Origin: G965233625 sp965233625
Lineage (GTDB): Bacteria; Planctomycetota; Planctomycetia; Pirellulales; Pirellulaceae
DNA: 64,000 bases
Reading direction: 5' to 3'
Assembly (NCBI GenBank): GCA_965233625.1
Contig: OZ247499.1
Span: forward strand, 6,882,001 to 6,946,000
A program made the position numbers and the translations under genes. Positions 17,169-27,090 of this stretch are shown here, in pieces; within the stretch, counting starts at the first letter, position 1, and every line of letters starts with the position of its first letter. The notes below the pieces were generated by a model. That model saw only the letters and a program-made list of their open reading frames with translations. It was not told the DNA's origin and did not search any database.

Positions 17169-19154
17169 ATGTCGACCCAATCCGATCCAGCGACCAGTAC
17201 CCCTCGCAGCGATGATGATGCAAAGTCCACCGGTGCGGTAGATAATCAGGCAGCTGAAAACGCAGCCGAAGAGGTTTCGTTCGCAGAAACTGCGTTGAAG
17301 CTTGGCGGTAAAAGTGATGACGAAGCACGCCGCACCGGCGCGATCGACCGCGCCGATGACCTGGTAGAGCAGCTTTTTCAGCCGCAGTATCAAACGGTGA
17401 ATAGCCCCGTGCATGTTGCGGTATGGGATAAGAAGGCGCCGCTAGAAGACTTCCGCGCTGCGCCGCTGGAAACACCGCCGGAAATTCAGAAGGTGATGGA
17501 CGATTCCATCGCTGTGGTGCAGCGGCATGTTGAAGCTGGCACCTTGATGAACGAGGACCGGAAGGTTGCAGAGCACGTGCTGGCGGACCTCGGCAGCGTT
17601 GGTTACTGGGGCCTTCTGGTCGATAAAGAGCACGGCGGTTACGACACCAGCTTCCGTAGTTTCGCAGCGTTTTTAACGCGCATGGCGATGGTCGACCCGA
17701 CGATTGCCGGTCTAGCCTCGGTGCACGGCTGCATCGGCGCCGTCGATCCTGTGCGGACCTTTGGCAACGCGCAGCAGAAGCAACGATTTCTGCCTGATCT
17801 GGCGAGTGGTAAACGGTTGTCGGCGTTCGCTCTGACGGAGCCAGCTGCCGGTTCTGACCTAACTGCTTTGCGGACCACGGCCGAACTTGATGGCGATGAT
17901 TATGTGGTCAACGGTGAGAAACTGTTTATTACGAACGTGGTGCCTGGCCGCACGATTGGTCTGGTTTGTCTGATTGAAGATAAACCCGCCGTGCTGATCT
18001 GTGATCTTCCCAAGCAGGAGAACGATCAGTTCCAGTTGCGCAGCTACGGTCTGCATGCGCTGAAGCACACGTATAACCAGGGCATTATCTTCAACAACTT
18101 CCGCGTGCCGGCGGAGAACCTGCTGACGCCGCCCCGCGGCAGCGGCCTGACGATTGCGTATCACGGGTTGAACCTGGGCCGTATCGCGCTGTGTGCAAAC
18201 GCGGCCGGCACGATGCGGTTGATGCTGGCCAATATGCTGCCGTGGGCGCACTTCCGCCGTACCTATGGGCAGCCGGTCGCGACGCGTGAGCTGGTGTTGC
18301 GGCGCCTGGCGCGGATGGCGGGCATGATCACCGCGTGCGACGCGCTGGTGGCGTGGTGCTCGACCCTGATCGACAAGGGATTCCGCGGAGAGATGGAATG
18401 CATCATCGCCAAGATCTTCGGCAGCGAAGCGCAGAAAGAAGCTGCGATTGAGCTGTTCATGAAAACGCATGGCGGCCGTTCGTTCCTTTCCGGGCACATG
18501 TTCGGCGATAACGTGCACGAGTATCTGGCGCCCTGCATCTACGAGGGCGAAGGCGAGATGCTGGGCATGGCGTTCTTCAAGTCGTTGATCAAACACCACG
18601 GCGCCACCTACTTCGAACCGATTGGCAAAGCCCTGCAAAGCGCGGGAATCAAAAAGCCTAATCCAATCAATCCCGCCCACATGTGGGCGCTGCGTTCGGC
18701 CGCGCCCAAGTACGCGACGTGGCTGCTGGGGCAATACGTCACGCCCAACGCGCGGCCGCAGACCGGCGACATGCCCGCGAAGCTACGGCGCCATGTTGAA
18801 TTCGCGGTGGACGGCCTGCAGGATTCACCGCTGGAAATCTCCGCTGCGATGCGTAAGCATCAGTTGAAGCTGGCCGACCGTCAGTGCCGTATTTCGGAAC
18901 TTTCGTTCCGCGTGCAGAAGTACGTCACCATGCTCTGTACCGCCTTGCACGCTGCGGGTCAGCAGGACGAGATTGTCCACGATGCAGCCGACATCATGTG
19001 TCAGGACCTGACACGCGAGATTACGGGCCGCCGCGTGACCGACCGCTATTTCCGCAGCGTCTCGAAGCTAGGCGAAAAGATCGCCGATGGCGGCTTCAAG
19101 TCCATCGCCGGCATCGACGCCCGCGAGATCATGATGAAGTATGAGAATCAGTAG
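17169..19154 (+). CDS. Acyl-CoA dehydrogenase, long form
   Basis: A 661-residue flavoprotein of the acyl-CoA dehydrogenase family, which oxidises acyl-CoA to trans-2-enoyl-CoA with FAD. The flavin-contacting motif FALTEPAAGSD lies at 220-230, and YEGEGE at 458-463 carries the expected catalytic glutamate region. The family core is about 380-400 residues; this protein has an acidic, low-complexity N-terminal extension of ~100 residues and an extra helical domain of ~180 residues at the C-terminus, comparable to other long bacterial forms. AAGGAG is eight bases upstream of the ATG. No electron-transfer flavoprotein genes are nearby. Confidence 0.9.
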   Translation: MSTQSDPATSTPRSDDDAKSTGAVDNQAAENAAEEVSFAETALKLGGKSDDEARRTGAIDRADDLVEQLFQPQYQTVNSPVHVAVWDKKAPLEDFRAAPLETPPEIQKVMDDSIAVVQRHVEAGTLMNEDRKVAEHVLADLGSVGYWGLLVDKEHGGYDTSFRSFAAFLTRMAMVDPTIAGLASVHGCIGAVDPVRTFGNAQQKQRFLPDLASGKRLSAFALTEPAAGSDLTALRTTAELDGDDYVVNGEKLFITNVVPGRTIGLVCLIEDKPAVLICDLPKQENDQFQLRSYGLHALKHTYNQGIIFNNFRVPAENLLTPPRGSGLTIAYHGLNLGRIALCANAAGTMRLMLANMLPWAHFRRTYGQPVATRELVLRRLARMAGMITACDALVAWCSTLIDKGFRGEMECIIAKIFGSEAQKEAAIELFMKTHGGRSFLSGHMFGDNVHEYLAPCIYEGEGEMLGMAFFKSLIKHHGATYFEPIGKALQSAGIKKPNPINPAHMWALRSAAPKYATWLLGQYVTPNARPQTGDMPAKLRRHVEFAVDGLQDSPLEISAAMRKHQLKLADRQCRISELSFRVQKYVTMLCTALHAAGQQDEIVHDAADIMCQDLTREITGRRVTDRYFRSVSKLGEKIADGGFKSIAGIDAREIMMKYENQ

Positions 19155-19160
19155 GCTACG

Positions 19161-19589
19161 ATGCACCTGCTGAAGACCAAGGTCGCCGTAGCAACTCTGC
19201 TGCTCTGCACGGCGACCGTGAGCTTTTTGCTTTTTGACTGGGCTGTGTTCCGGCTCGACGGTTGTTCTTGTAGTTCTGACAACCTGTTTTTGGTGAAGGT
19301 GCTGCTGGAGCTGGAATTCGAAAAGAGCGGACGGATTCCTCCTACGAAACAAGCTCTGGTTGATGCACTAGTGGCGTGGAAAGGCCACAACTCCCTGCGA
19401 TGCAACATTGACGATGCAGATTATCTGTACTTTCCTAGTGCCGTGAACGATGGCAAAGCTGGCGTCGTAGTCAAGTGCAGTAACGCGGTGCATGGCTTCC
19501 ACACGAAATTCTCATGGGCCATTGTGTGGGATGGCGTTTTTCGGTTCGCTAAAATTCTTGCCGATGGAACCATCGTCCACGCGGATTAG
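19161..19589 (+). CDS. Small exported or membrane-anchored hypothetical protein
   Basis: A 142-residue protein with a hydrophobic N-terminal segment (about residues 7-26, TKVAVATLLLCTATVSFLLF) acting as signal peptide or anchor. The CSCSS cluster just after it and two further cysteines could form disulfides. It begins six bases after the acyl-CoA dehydrogenase stop, so it is probably co-transcribed, although a functional link is not evident. The later DGKAGVVVKCSNAVHG stretch looks like part of a small pilin-like or beta-rich domain, but I cannot assign it. Confidence 0.6.
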   Translation: MHLLKTKVAVATLLLCTATVSFLLFDWAVFRLDGCSCSSDNLFLVKVLLELEFEKSGRIPPTKQALVDALVAWKGHNSLRCNIDDADYLYFPSAVNDGKAGVVVKCSNAVHGFHTKFSWAIVWDGVFRFAKILADGTIVHAD

Positions 19590-19639
19590 CCGCCACACGT
19601 TGTTGCAAGTTCAACAGGCTATAAAATACGTGTGTGCGG
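19590..19639 (+). other. Nested inverted repeats downstream of the small exported gene
   Basis: Outer arms CACACGT (19594-19600) and ACGTGTG (19628-19634) are perfect and extend by four further pairs with one bulged base. Inside, TGTTG (19601-19605) pairs with CAACA (19612-19616). There is no T-run, so it is not a standard terminator. It could be a structured 3' or 5' RNA element between the flanking genes. Confidence 0.4.
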
Positions 19640-19690
19640 GTTTGCCAGTAGGAACTGGATGGGAATATTCGTTAAACGAGTGTGAACAGT

Positions 19691-21013
19691 ATGGGTGAAT
19701 CAGATTGCCCCACCCCTGTCGTTTTCTGTATCGATGTGGAGCCGGACTTCCGCACCGTTGTTTCGGGACGGGCATCTGCCTGGGATTCGTTCCCGGAATT
19801 CATTGATTATCTGAAGCCGTTGCGTGATCTCTCTGCAGAGCCGCAGCATTTCAACTGGTTTATCCGGCTTGATGCGCAGACGCAAGCGTTGTTTGGCGAT
19901 GCGGCGTGGCCTTTGAAGCACTTTGAGCAGCAACTGTCCGCGCTGGTCGCTTGCGGCGATGAAGTTGGTTTGCATACGCATGCCTTCCGGCAGCATGCAG
20001 AGACTCAGGCATGGATGACCGACCATGCCGATCAGGCTTGGGTGGAATACTGCGTGCGTCTGGGCGTGTCGGCGTTTCAGGGGCAGTATGGGCATCCGCC
20101 GCGATGTTTCCGCTTTGGCGACCATTGGATGAATAATCAGACGGTGGCGTTGCTGGAATCGCTTGGTGTGAAATACGACGTCACGGTCGAGCCAGGCTGG
20201 GAGGGCATGCAGAAGCTGCGCCAGAACGAAACCTGCACGGGCACTTTGCCCGACTACCGCACGGCGCCGTTGTTTCCGTATCAGCCGTCGGCGGAAGATT
20301 ATCTATCGCCGGGCGAGGCGCCACGGGATTTCTGGATGCTGCCCATTACGTCGGCGCCGCTGAAGCCGAGTGGTTTTGCCATCTGCAATATCGGGTGCGG
20401 TCCTGAACAGATTGCAGCAGCGCTGGATACGGCGTTTGAAGAATATCCGCTGGTGGTCGTCGTGGGACGGACGGGCGACTACCCGGTGTTGTGTGACCAT
20501 TATCACGCCAACCTGGAACACCTGCGGGCGAAGATGTTAAACGGACGGGGTAGGTTTGTTTCGGCGCCAGAAGCTGTTTCAATCCTGCGTCAGGCGGGCG
20601 AAGAGACCGGCGCGGTAACGGAAGTCCGCCGCGCAAGCGACATGCAGACGCGCTTGCCGTACGCTTTTGACGCGGGTTTCTATCCGGCCGAAGGCAGTCA
20701 CCGCTGGATGAGCCAGCGCGGGGCGATAGAGATTCCCGGCCAGCAGCTTCCCGCCACGCTGCACCTGGAAATCGCCCGCGGCGACGCACAGCTTTACCGC
20801 AAACTGCCCGTGCATGTCACCATCAGCAGGAATGGCAGTGTTGTGAAAAAACTGAAGCTAACCAGCCGCAGACATGTGGCGAGCCTAAGCCTGCGATTGC
20901 CGGAGAATGGCAAAGACGCCCATATCAGCTTCACATGCAACGAGTCGTTTACGCCGGGCGCCACCGACCCGCGCAACCTTTCTGTGCTCTTTCGCCGCGT
21001 TGAGTTGAAGTAG
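19691..21013 (+). CDS. Polysaccharide-deacetylase-like (NodB fold) protein
   Basis: A 440-residue protein; I chose the ATG at 19691, which has a better-spaced GAG upstream than the GTG three codons earlier. The N-terminal ~290 residues look like a NodB-type TIM-like barrel: FCIDVEPD at 12-19 supplies the acidic catalytic pair, and GLHTHAF near 93-99 the metal-binding histidines. Such enzymes deacetylate N-acetylated sugars in glycans. The C-terminal ~110 residues look like a beta-sandwich. There is no signal peptide, which fits cytoplasmic relatives in glycan-assembly pathways. It could instead be a barrel-fold relative with another substrate. Confidence 0.72.
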   Translation: MGESDCPTPVVFCIDVEPDFRTVVSGRASAWDSFPEFIDYLKPLRDLSAEPQHFNWFIRLDAQTQALFGDAAWPLKHFEQQLSALVACGDEVGLHTHAFRQHAETQAWMTDHADQAWVEYCVRLGVSAFQGQYGHPPRCFRFGDHWMNNQTVALLESLGVKYDVTVEPGWEGMQKLRQNETCTGTLPDYRTAPLFPYQPSAEDYLSPGEAPRDFWMLPITSAPLKPSGFAICNIGCGPEQIAAALDTAFEEYPLVVVVGRTGDYPVLCDHYHANLEHLRAKMLNGRGRFVSAPEAVSILRQAGEETGAVTEVRRASDMQTRLPYAFDAGFYPAEGSHRWMSQRGAIEIPGQQLPATLHLEIARGDAQLYRKLPVHVTISRNGSVVKKLKLTSRRHVASLSLRLPENGKDAHISFTCNESFTPGATDPRNLSVLFRRVELK

Positions 21014-21039
21014 CCTGGCGGCGAATTTCGTTTGCCGTC

Positions 21040-22836
21040 TTAGCGGCGGCCGTAGCTGCGACGGCGGTCATCATCGCGGCGGTCGTCGTCGCGTCTTTCG
21101 CCTTCTGGCGGGCCACCTTGACTCTGGGCTGCGTTTTCCTTGCTGCTGGCCTTGATTGTCTCGGCTGGCGTCCGGGTCAGGATCGCCCAGTTGTGCAGAA
21201 TCCCGGGACGGTCCGCGCGGCGGGCGGTGATAACCAGTTGCCAGACGCCACGGGCGCTTTTCCCATAGAAGCTACTGAGGCTGGGCTGGCGTTTGGTGAA
21301 TGCTTCGGGCTGATAACGGCCGCGGAACGGGGGCCGGCCGCTGACAATGCGGCTGGTGGCTTCGTCGTCCAGGATGGTGCCTTCGAAGTGGTCGTCGTTG
21401 CTGCCGACGCCGGTAAACAGTTCAATCCTCGATCCGTCCGGGGCCAGCAGATGAGCGTCTAAGTGCTCATCGTAGGTGTAAGTGATGGAAAGCTGCACAT
21501 CCAGGTCGCCGATGATTTCGTTGGATGGCACCTCGATGGCGGAGATGATCGTATCGCCGGGGGCGAACACCTGCGCCTTGCGGTTGGCGAAGGTAGAGCC
21601 GGTGAAGTTAGAAGAAGACTGCACTTCGCGCGGGGTGATGACGCCATCGCCGTTCTTGTCGTAGCTCTGAAAGTCAGCCGCGGTTTCGTCGTCCCATTCG
21701 GTTGCGAATTCCGCCATGGCCACCTGACCATCATCGTTTGCATCGCGGGCGTAGAACCAGGTGGGAACACCTTCCGCCGGAGCGGTACTGCGTCTGGTCG
21801 CACGGCCTAGCCAGCGTGCGAGTTCTTCGCGTGTGATTTCTGCGTTGCCGTCGGCGTCGGCTGCGATGAAGTTTTCGCCCGCCTGTTGCCGTTCGGACCC
21901 GTCGAGTCTGCCGTTGCGGTTGCGGTCGTGTTTAGAGATGACGATTCCCGCCAGTTCGTACGTGCGGCGGTCGATGCCCGCCCAACGGGCGCGCTGTTCA
22001 TCGCGACGGCGTTCTTCATCGCTGCGGCGGTCTTCTTTCTCCCGGCTACGCGAGTCGCTGCTGGCGGTCTGTTTCTGCTGGCGGCGTTGTTCTTCGTCAA
22101 TGCGGCGTTTGGCGTAACGCTGGGCGAACTCGCGCAGGTCCAGGCGGCCATCGCGGTTGTAATCGTGAATGAACGGATCTTTGTCGTACCAGGTTCCCTC
22201 TTTGGCTTCCTTACGGCTGAGTGCGTTGTCTTTATCGCGGTCGTAGCGTTTGATGGTGGACATCGCGCGGCGGTAATCGTCGCGGTCGAATTTATACTTC
22301 AGGCCCGCAGAACTGCCGAAACCTGGCGAATCAGAGGTCGGGTCTGTAACGATGCCGAAGCCAGGCACCTCAGGCGGGTATTCGCTGCGTTTTGACTTGC
22401 TGGACTTCTTCTGGGCTGCAACGGCGCGCGAATACTCCCGCTGAGCCGCGTAGAGCGAATACTGGTTGTAGACCCTTGATGAACCTGGCGTGCGGCGCCG
22501 CAACGGGTTGTTCACCGCCTGGGTCAATTCTTTGAGGCGGACGGCGGCTTCGATCATGCCGAACGAAACAGGTTCGGCAAAGGGCACGTCAACGCCGCGG
22601 GTGAGCGTTTCAAGATAATACTGAGCGTGCAGATCAAGTTCGTCTGGTTCTATCTGTCCGTTCTCATTTTCATCCAGATCCATCAGGTACTGCCGCAGCG
22701 GCGACACGACACGCCGGGTCTGCGCTTCTGGCAAGGTATCCGCCTGTGCATACGCCATACTCAGGCTAATCACGCACACCAGTGCAAAACTCCACGCGCG
22801 AGCGAGAACCGTCGGCAAGGTAGGATGCAAATGCAT
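21040..22836 (-). CDS. Exported EF-hand protein with proprotein-convertase P-domain
   Basis: A 598-residue protein with a signal peptide (cleavage near AYAQA, ~31). At least seven EF-hand calcium loops are recognisable, for example DLDENENGQIEPDE near 53, YDRDKDNALSRKE near 199, HDRNRNGRLDGSE, DANDDGQVAMAEF and YDKNGDGVITPRE. Residues ~415-565 form a P-domain (QVFAPGDTIISAIEVPSNEI, then HLLAPDGSRIELF and GVWQLVITARRADRPG), normally found attached to subtilisin-like proteases, but no protease domain is present. The C-terminal tail is rich in RDD repeats. It is probably a calcium-binding envelope or surface protein. Confidence 0.8.
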   Translation of the reverse strand: MHLHPTLPTVLARAWSFALVCVISLSMAYAQADTLPEAQTRRVVSPLRQYLMDLDENENGQIEPDELDLHAQYYLETLTRGVDVPFAEPVSFGMIEAAVRLKELTQAVNNPLRRRTPGSSRVYNQYSLYAAQREYSRAVAAQKKSSKSKRSEYPPEVPGFGIVTDPTSDSPGFGSSAGLKYKFDRDDYRRAMSTIKRYDRDKDNALSRKEAKEGTWYDKDPFIHDYNRDGRLDLREFAQRYAKRRIDEEQRRQQKQTASSDSRSREKEDRRSDEERRRDEQRARWAGIDRRTYELAGIVISKHDRNRNGRLDGSERQQAGENFIAADADGNAEITREELARWLGRATRRSTAPAEGVPTWFYARDANDDGQVAMAEFATEWDDETAADFQSYDKNGDGVITPREVQSSSNFTGSTFANRKAQVFAPGDTIISAIEVPSNEIIGDLDVQLSITYTYDEHLDAHLLAPDGSRIELFTGVGSNDDHFEGTILDDEATSRIVSGRPPFRGRYQPEAFTKRQPSLSSFYGKSARGVWQLVITARRADRPGILHNWAILTRTPAETIKASSKENAAQSQGGPPEGERRDDDRRDDDRRRSYGRR

Positions 22837-23011
22837 GCAGCATCACTCCGTTGGTAGGTGAACAGGCGGGAGTTTTGTCCGGTGGGAAGTAGAGGTGTAC
22901 TCGATAGTATATCCGATCGGGAAGGTGGATGCTTGCGTTTAAGACGCAGCATCAGGTTTGCCCAATTTTCAACACGCGATCGTCGCCCCCGTATCCGCTT
23001 TTGAAAGGCGC

Positions 23012-23042
23012 AAAGAAAACGGCCGCCGCATCTCGTGCGGCG
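23012..23042 (-). terminator. Rho-independent terminator of the pilM operon
   Basis: On the minus strand, CGCCGCA and TGCGGCG arms enclose a five-base loop and are followed after a few bases by a T-rich stretch. It lies about 40 bp downstream of the last gene of the pilM operon. Confidence 0.7.
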
Positions 23043-23083
23043 ACCATTTGTCGTTCAGATTTCAGTCTTAGGGCGAAGGGCTT

Positions 23084-25381
23084 TTAGGGACCGCAAGTGT
23101 CTCCACCACCGCCGCGTCGCGCCGCTGCACGTTGTCTACGCAACTCACGTAGCGACGTTCCGCCTTCCTCTCCTTCGGTTTCACTACCGGGATAGCCGCC
23201 TTCCAGGCCGCCCAGACCGTCGCTGGCTGATGGCGTATCGTCAATCAGCATGTGCTTGCGATAGGCTTCTTTGTCTTCCACCTCTTTCTGCACACGCAGA
23301 TTACCCATCGCGTCGACTACGAGCATTTCACCCGGCGCCGTGAGCGGATCGCTACGGTCACCGCCAAGCCGTTCGCCGCCCTGCATGTCTAGCACCAGAG
23401 CGTTCGGATCGAACTTGCGTTCTTTCAGACGCAGAATGCGAAGCAGTTGCGGGTGAAGGACATCGGTGTCGTGGGTGAAGTTCAGGAATGTACCACGCTC
23501 GACCTCGGTCTCTGCGGCGACATTCACAGCCACATCGTTGTCCCACAGGACGCTGACCAGTTTACCCTTGGGGCCGGTCATCGGGATTTCCTGATTGGTG
23601 GACGTCAGCCGGATCGTGCGGCCTTCTTCTACCTCGCCAGCCAGCAGTTTTTCTGGACGACGCGGCACCAGCACGGGTGGACTTGGTTCGCTCCAGGCAG
23701 TTTTGCGGTACACCGTTGGCGTAGCTGCCTTCTTGGCCAGGTCTTCCTGTTCCTGTTTTTTCAGGCGGGCGATAACCGAATCTTCCAGCATGCGTTCGAC
23801 AATCGTCGTATTGCCAGGGGAACTGCTGGTTTCGCTGCCCGGACCATAGTTGCTAGACATGCCTTCTCCACCGCCGCTGCTCACATCGCCCGAACCGCCA
23901 GCTCCGGCAGGAAGCTTGGGATTGTTGGGGTCGGTCAGCCAGACACGCATACGGTAGCGGTAGAGGTGACCGGGCTGCAGCTTGTAGCGATCGAAGATGC
24001 GAACCAGCTTGTAATCGGCAGGTTCAGCGTTGACGATACCTGATCCTTCCATGCTGTAGCCAGGACCGCCGGTTGGCGAATAACTTCCTCCACCTTCGAA
24101 GCTACCACCGGCGGAACCGGGCATCCCACCACTCATTCCGCCGTTATAACCGCCGGAGGGTGAAAGCAGGTTGAAGCCGCCGCCAGCGTTACCGCCTTCT
24201 TCTTCGCCCGTCGTGCTTGGCGTGTTGCTAGAGGTTGGCTCGGCGCCGGGGCCTTCGACTTCGGGTTTGTCGGCCAATGAATCGCCGGTTGCCTGTACGG
24301 GATCGATACGTTCTGGCACCTTCGGGTGAAGTTGCAGATCGGTCAGGTCTTTCAGCAGAAGCGGCGGAGCTGGCTGGGTTAAGCGTGGATGCCAGTAACG
24401 CGGGTCGACCCGTTCGACTGGCAGCCCGCCATAAGTTGCGGCGATTTTCTGGCCGTAGGTCGAATCCATCACCAGCTTCCAGTCTTCTTCAGCAGGCATG
24501 GCTTCCGGGTTATCGGTCACATCGGCACGCTGAACTTCAAGGTACAGATACTTCGGCGTATCCCGCGATGGATCGTGTCCGACTGCCGTCGAGAAGGTGG
24601 CCTCGTAAATTTCCCGTTGATCGGCGATCGGCACCACAGCTTTAACGGCCAGTCCCGTCACGCCGACATAGGCCAATTCACCTGTGGTTCCACCCTGGAA
24701 GTACTTCTCGTTGGAGTATTCAGCCTGCTGGTGAGCCGAGAGGACACGTGCGGTTGGTGCGGCTGGCGTCGTCGTTTCGTCCTCCATCTCTTCATAGCCG
24801 CCTTCTTCTGAATATCCTTCCTCAGAACCACCTGTTGGTCGGCGCCGGCGTTTAGGCTTAGACTTCTTTACGGGCTGCTCAGCCTCGTTCACAGCCTGAA
24901 CGGCGCCTTCCCTTGCCAGGGGATCCTGGTAACCGCGCCAGCGTCGCATGGCCAGAGCGCCAGAAAACGGCTCGACCACGATTTCTTCCGGCGGAAGCAA
25001 GTTGGGATCGCGGCGGCGGACATCTGGCACGTCAGTGATCAGCGACAACGGCACAACAGCTTTGTAAGCCGAGGGTTGTGTTGGCGCCCGGCTGGCTTCT
25101 ACACGCACCGCGTGGTCCAGCGCGGGATTGCGGACGTCTTCTTCGTCAGCCTTTTGAATGGCTTCCCAGACGTCGTCCCGGTTGATGTTTGTTTTGGCCC
25201 GGTCAGCAAGCTGCACCAGAGACTTTGGCGTGCTGCCGGATTTTACACCGGGGGTGGTGTATCCTACGGCGAACAGCGCGGCGAACACCAGCACGGCCGC
25301 GCCGAAAATAAGCTTCTCGATATGATGGGCGATAAAGCCCTTCACACCGGTGTCTGAGAAACTGATGGCGAATTTGTCCAT
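23084..25381 (-). CDS. Large single-TM hypothetical protein of the pilM operon
   Basis: A 765-residue protein with one N-terminal membrane helix (about residues 23-44) and a long periplasmic part. It contains a charged linker rich in Lys and Arg (KKSKPKRRRRP) followed by an acidic Glu/Tyr patch, and a central glycine/serine-rich low-complexity region (~385-460) of the kind seen as flexible spacers. Segments such as KLVRIFDRYKLQPGHLYRYRMRVWL form conserved-looking beta blocks. It lies 117 bp after the previous gene. By position it could replace PilO or PilP as a periplasmic platform component, but I find no sequence family. GAGG precedes the ATG by seven bases. Confidence 0.75.
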   Translation of the reverse strand: MDKFAISFSDTGVKGFIAHHIEKLIFGAAVLVFAALFAVGYTTPGVKSGSTPKSLVQLADRAKTNINRDDVWEAIQKADEEDVRNPALDHAVRVEASRAPTQPSAYKAVVPLSLITDVPDVRRRDPNLLPPEEIVVEPFSGALAMRRWRGYQDPLAREGAVQAVNEAEQPVKKSKPKRRRRPTGGSEEGYSEEGGYEEMEDETTTPAAPTARVLSAHQQAEYSNEKYFQGGTTGELAYVGVTGLAVKAVVPIADQREIYEATFSTAVGHDPSRDTPKYLYLEVQRADVTDNPEAMPAEEDWKLVMDSTYGQKIAATYGGLPVERVDPRYWHPRLTQPAPPLLLKDLTDLQLHPKVPERIDPVQATGDSLADKPEVEGPGAEPTSSNTPSTTGEEEGGNAGGGFNLLSPSGGYNGGMSGGMPGSAGGSFEGGGSYSPTGGPGYSMEGSGIVNAEPADYKLVRIFDRYKLQPGHLYRYRMRVWLTDPNNPKLPAGAGGSGDVSSGGGEGMSSNYGPGSETSSSPGNTTIVERMLEDSVIARLKKQEQEDLAKKAATPTVYRKTAWSEPSPPVLVPRRPEKLLAGEVEEGRTIRLTSTNQEIPMTGPKGKLVSVLWDNDVAVNVAAETEVERGTFLNFTHDTDVLHPQLLRILRLKERKFDPNALVLDMQGGERLGGDRSDPLTAPGEMLVVDAMGNLRVQKEVEDKEAYRKHMLIDDTPSASDGLGGLEGGYPGSETEGEEGGTSLRELRRQRAAARRGGGGDTCGP

Positions 25382-25498
25382 TTCAAAACCTCGTTTGAAA
25401 GTCGTTACCGGCTCGTCGAGCCAGCGCCCCTCACTCTATTTCCGCTTCACGTCAATTCAGCTGCGTAGTCATTCCGCTGACCGGAAATGACGCCGTGT

Positions 25499-27088
25499 TT
25501 AACCTTCGGTTTCCGCTGTGGCGGGTGTCGCTTCTTCCGCGCCGGCGGTCTCTTCTACAACCAGTTGCTGGCGGGCAACCGGATTGTAAATGTACACGAT
25601 ACCGTAGATCTCCAGGTCCACGTCAAACGGGAAGCGGGTGGCGCCTACACCGCCCGGCCCCATCTCCATGCCGCCGGATCCTTCGGCTGCCATGGTTGTT
25701 GCAGAACTTCCAAATGGCGAACTGATAGCACCACCGGGACCGCCTTCAAACATGTTTCCACCTGGTGGATAGCCGCCGCTGAAGCTTTCAACGCCGCCGC
25801 CCCCGGCGGTGGTCGCACTCAAACCGGGTGGACGGTTAACACGGATCTGCCGTACTTCAACGGTTAACTCTGCATTGGCGCAGGCGGTCAGAAACTTCGG
25901 GATCTTACGGCCATCAATGGTTACACGCATGCGGATAGGCATACGCTTAGCCACCGAGAGGTAAGCCTTTTCAGGCGCCAGCGTCTCGCCATCCAGGTTT
26001 GTCGATTCGCGTAGCTCTTCTGCGCTCAGCGGCTGATACTCCTGGTTGACGTAACGCTTATCGGCCGGGTCAACGGGAACGCCTGCCAGCGACGGGTCGC
26101 CAGTTCCTTCAGCGTCGCTAGGGTAGCCGCTGGACCCTTCGGTAAACTCCGAGCCAGCAGGGTCGGTGTAGCCGGTTTCTGCATCGCCGGCGGTGGGCGA
26201 AGTTGGTTCGGTGACTTTCGTGATGGCGCCAATGTTGGCGTTGGCGTTGCGCCCCATCTGAATGAACTCGATCTTGCGGATCGCAGCGTTGTAATACGCC
26301 GTGGCGCCAGAGTTGGTGTTCTTGATGATGTTCAACAGCGACTTCAGCACCCAATAGTCTTCCTGCGCGTAGAGCAGTTCCACGCTGGATGGGGCACGGT
26401 TCTCACGGTTGGACCAGTCAAAGCGAGTAAAAGTGATTTCGCTCTGATTGGTTGGCGACCATTCCACCATCGGCCGGTTGGCTTCGGCTGCCGCGGCGCT
26501 GGTGCCGCCTTCCATACCTGGATCGTAAGTCGGCGACGTTGCGCCTTCATCCATGCTCGATCCCACGCCCATGCCCATCCCTTGAGCCGGCGCCCAGCGG
26601 GCGTCGACAATGTCAGCTAGTTTGGGCAGTTCACTCTGAATAAAGTTGGCATAGTCAGAACGGAAACCGTAGTCGATTTCTTCCTGGTCTTCCTTCTTGT
26701 CGGGATCAAACTTGGCGTGAATTTCAATCGGCCGCATGGGCTTCACAACGCTGATGAACTCTTTGCCCAGACCCTCGGGCCACACAAAGATTTCTTCGCC
26801 CTGCTCACTGTATTGCTTGTTCCAGGCGATTTCCACGCTCCGTTTCAGTTCGTCAAGCTTGGCCTTCTGGGCCGCTTCTGAAGACTTGTTCGGATGGTTC
26901 TGTGCGGAACTGATCTGGTTGCCCGTGCTGTAGCTCTGCGTGATCGAAGAATTGTGCTCTTCGAACTCGGCGCGTAGACCTGCTGAGCAGATCCACCAGA
27001 AGGCGGCGCCGACCAGCAGCACCAGTACGCACGAAACCCAGAACCGTTCGCGTTTGACAAAGTCGATAACTGGTTTGATTTTATCCAT
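25499..27088 (-). CDS. Single-TM periplasmic protein of the pilM operon (PilO-position)
   Basis: A 529-residue protein with an N-terminal membrane helix (about 16-37) and a periplasmic region. A glycine- and methionine-rich linker lies near 165-200 and another near 425-470. The start has a near-perfect AGGAGGTGA Shine-Dalgarno placed inside the last codons of pilM; the two genes are two bases apart, so translation is tightly coupled. The position immediately after pilM, with one membrane helix, matches PilN/PilO of type IV pilus platforms, but the length is more than twice that of PilO (~200). The function is inferred from context only. Confidence 0.75.
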   Translation of the reverse strand: MDKIKPVIDFVKRERFWVSCVLVLLVGAAFWWICSAGLRAEFEEHNSSITQSYSTGNQISSAQNHPNKSSEAAQKAKLDELKRSVEIAWNKQYSEQGEEIFVWPEGLGKEFISVVKPMRPIEIHAKFDPDKKEDQEEIDYGFRSDYANFIQSELPKLADIVDARWAPAQGMGMGVGSSMDEGATSPTYDPGMEGGTSAAAAEANRPMVEWSPTNQSEITFTRFDWSNRENRAPSSVELLYAQEDYWVLKSLLNIIKNTNSGATAYYNAAIRKIEFIQMGRNANANIGAITKVTEPTSPTAGDAETGYTDPAGSEFTEGSSGYPSDAEGTGDPSLAGVPVDPADKRYVNQEYQPLSAEELRESTNLDGETLAPEKAYLSVAKRMPIRMRVTIDGRKIPKFLTACANAELTVEVRQIRVNRPPGLSATTAGGGGVESFSGGYPPGGNMFEGGPGGAISSPFGSSATTMAAEGSGGMEMGPGGVGATRFPFDVDLEIYGIVYIYNPVARQQLVVEETAGAEEATPATAETEG

Positions 27089-27090
27089 CG

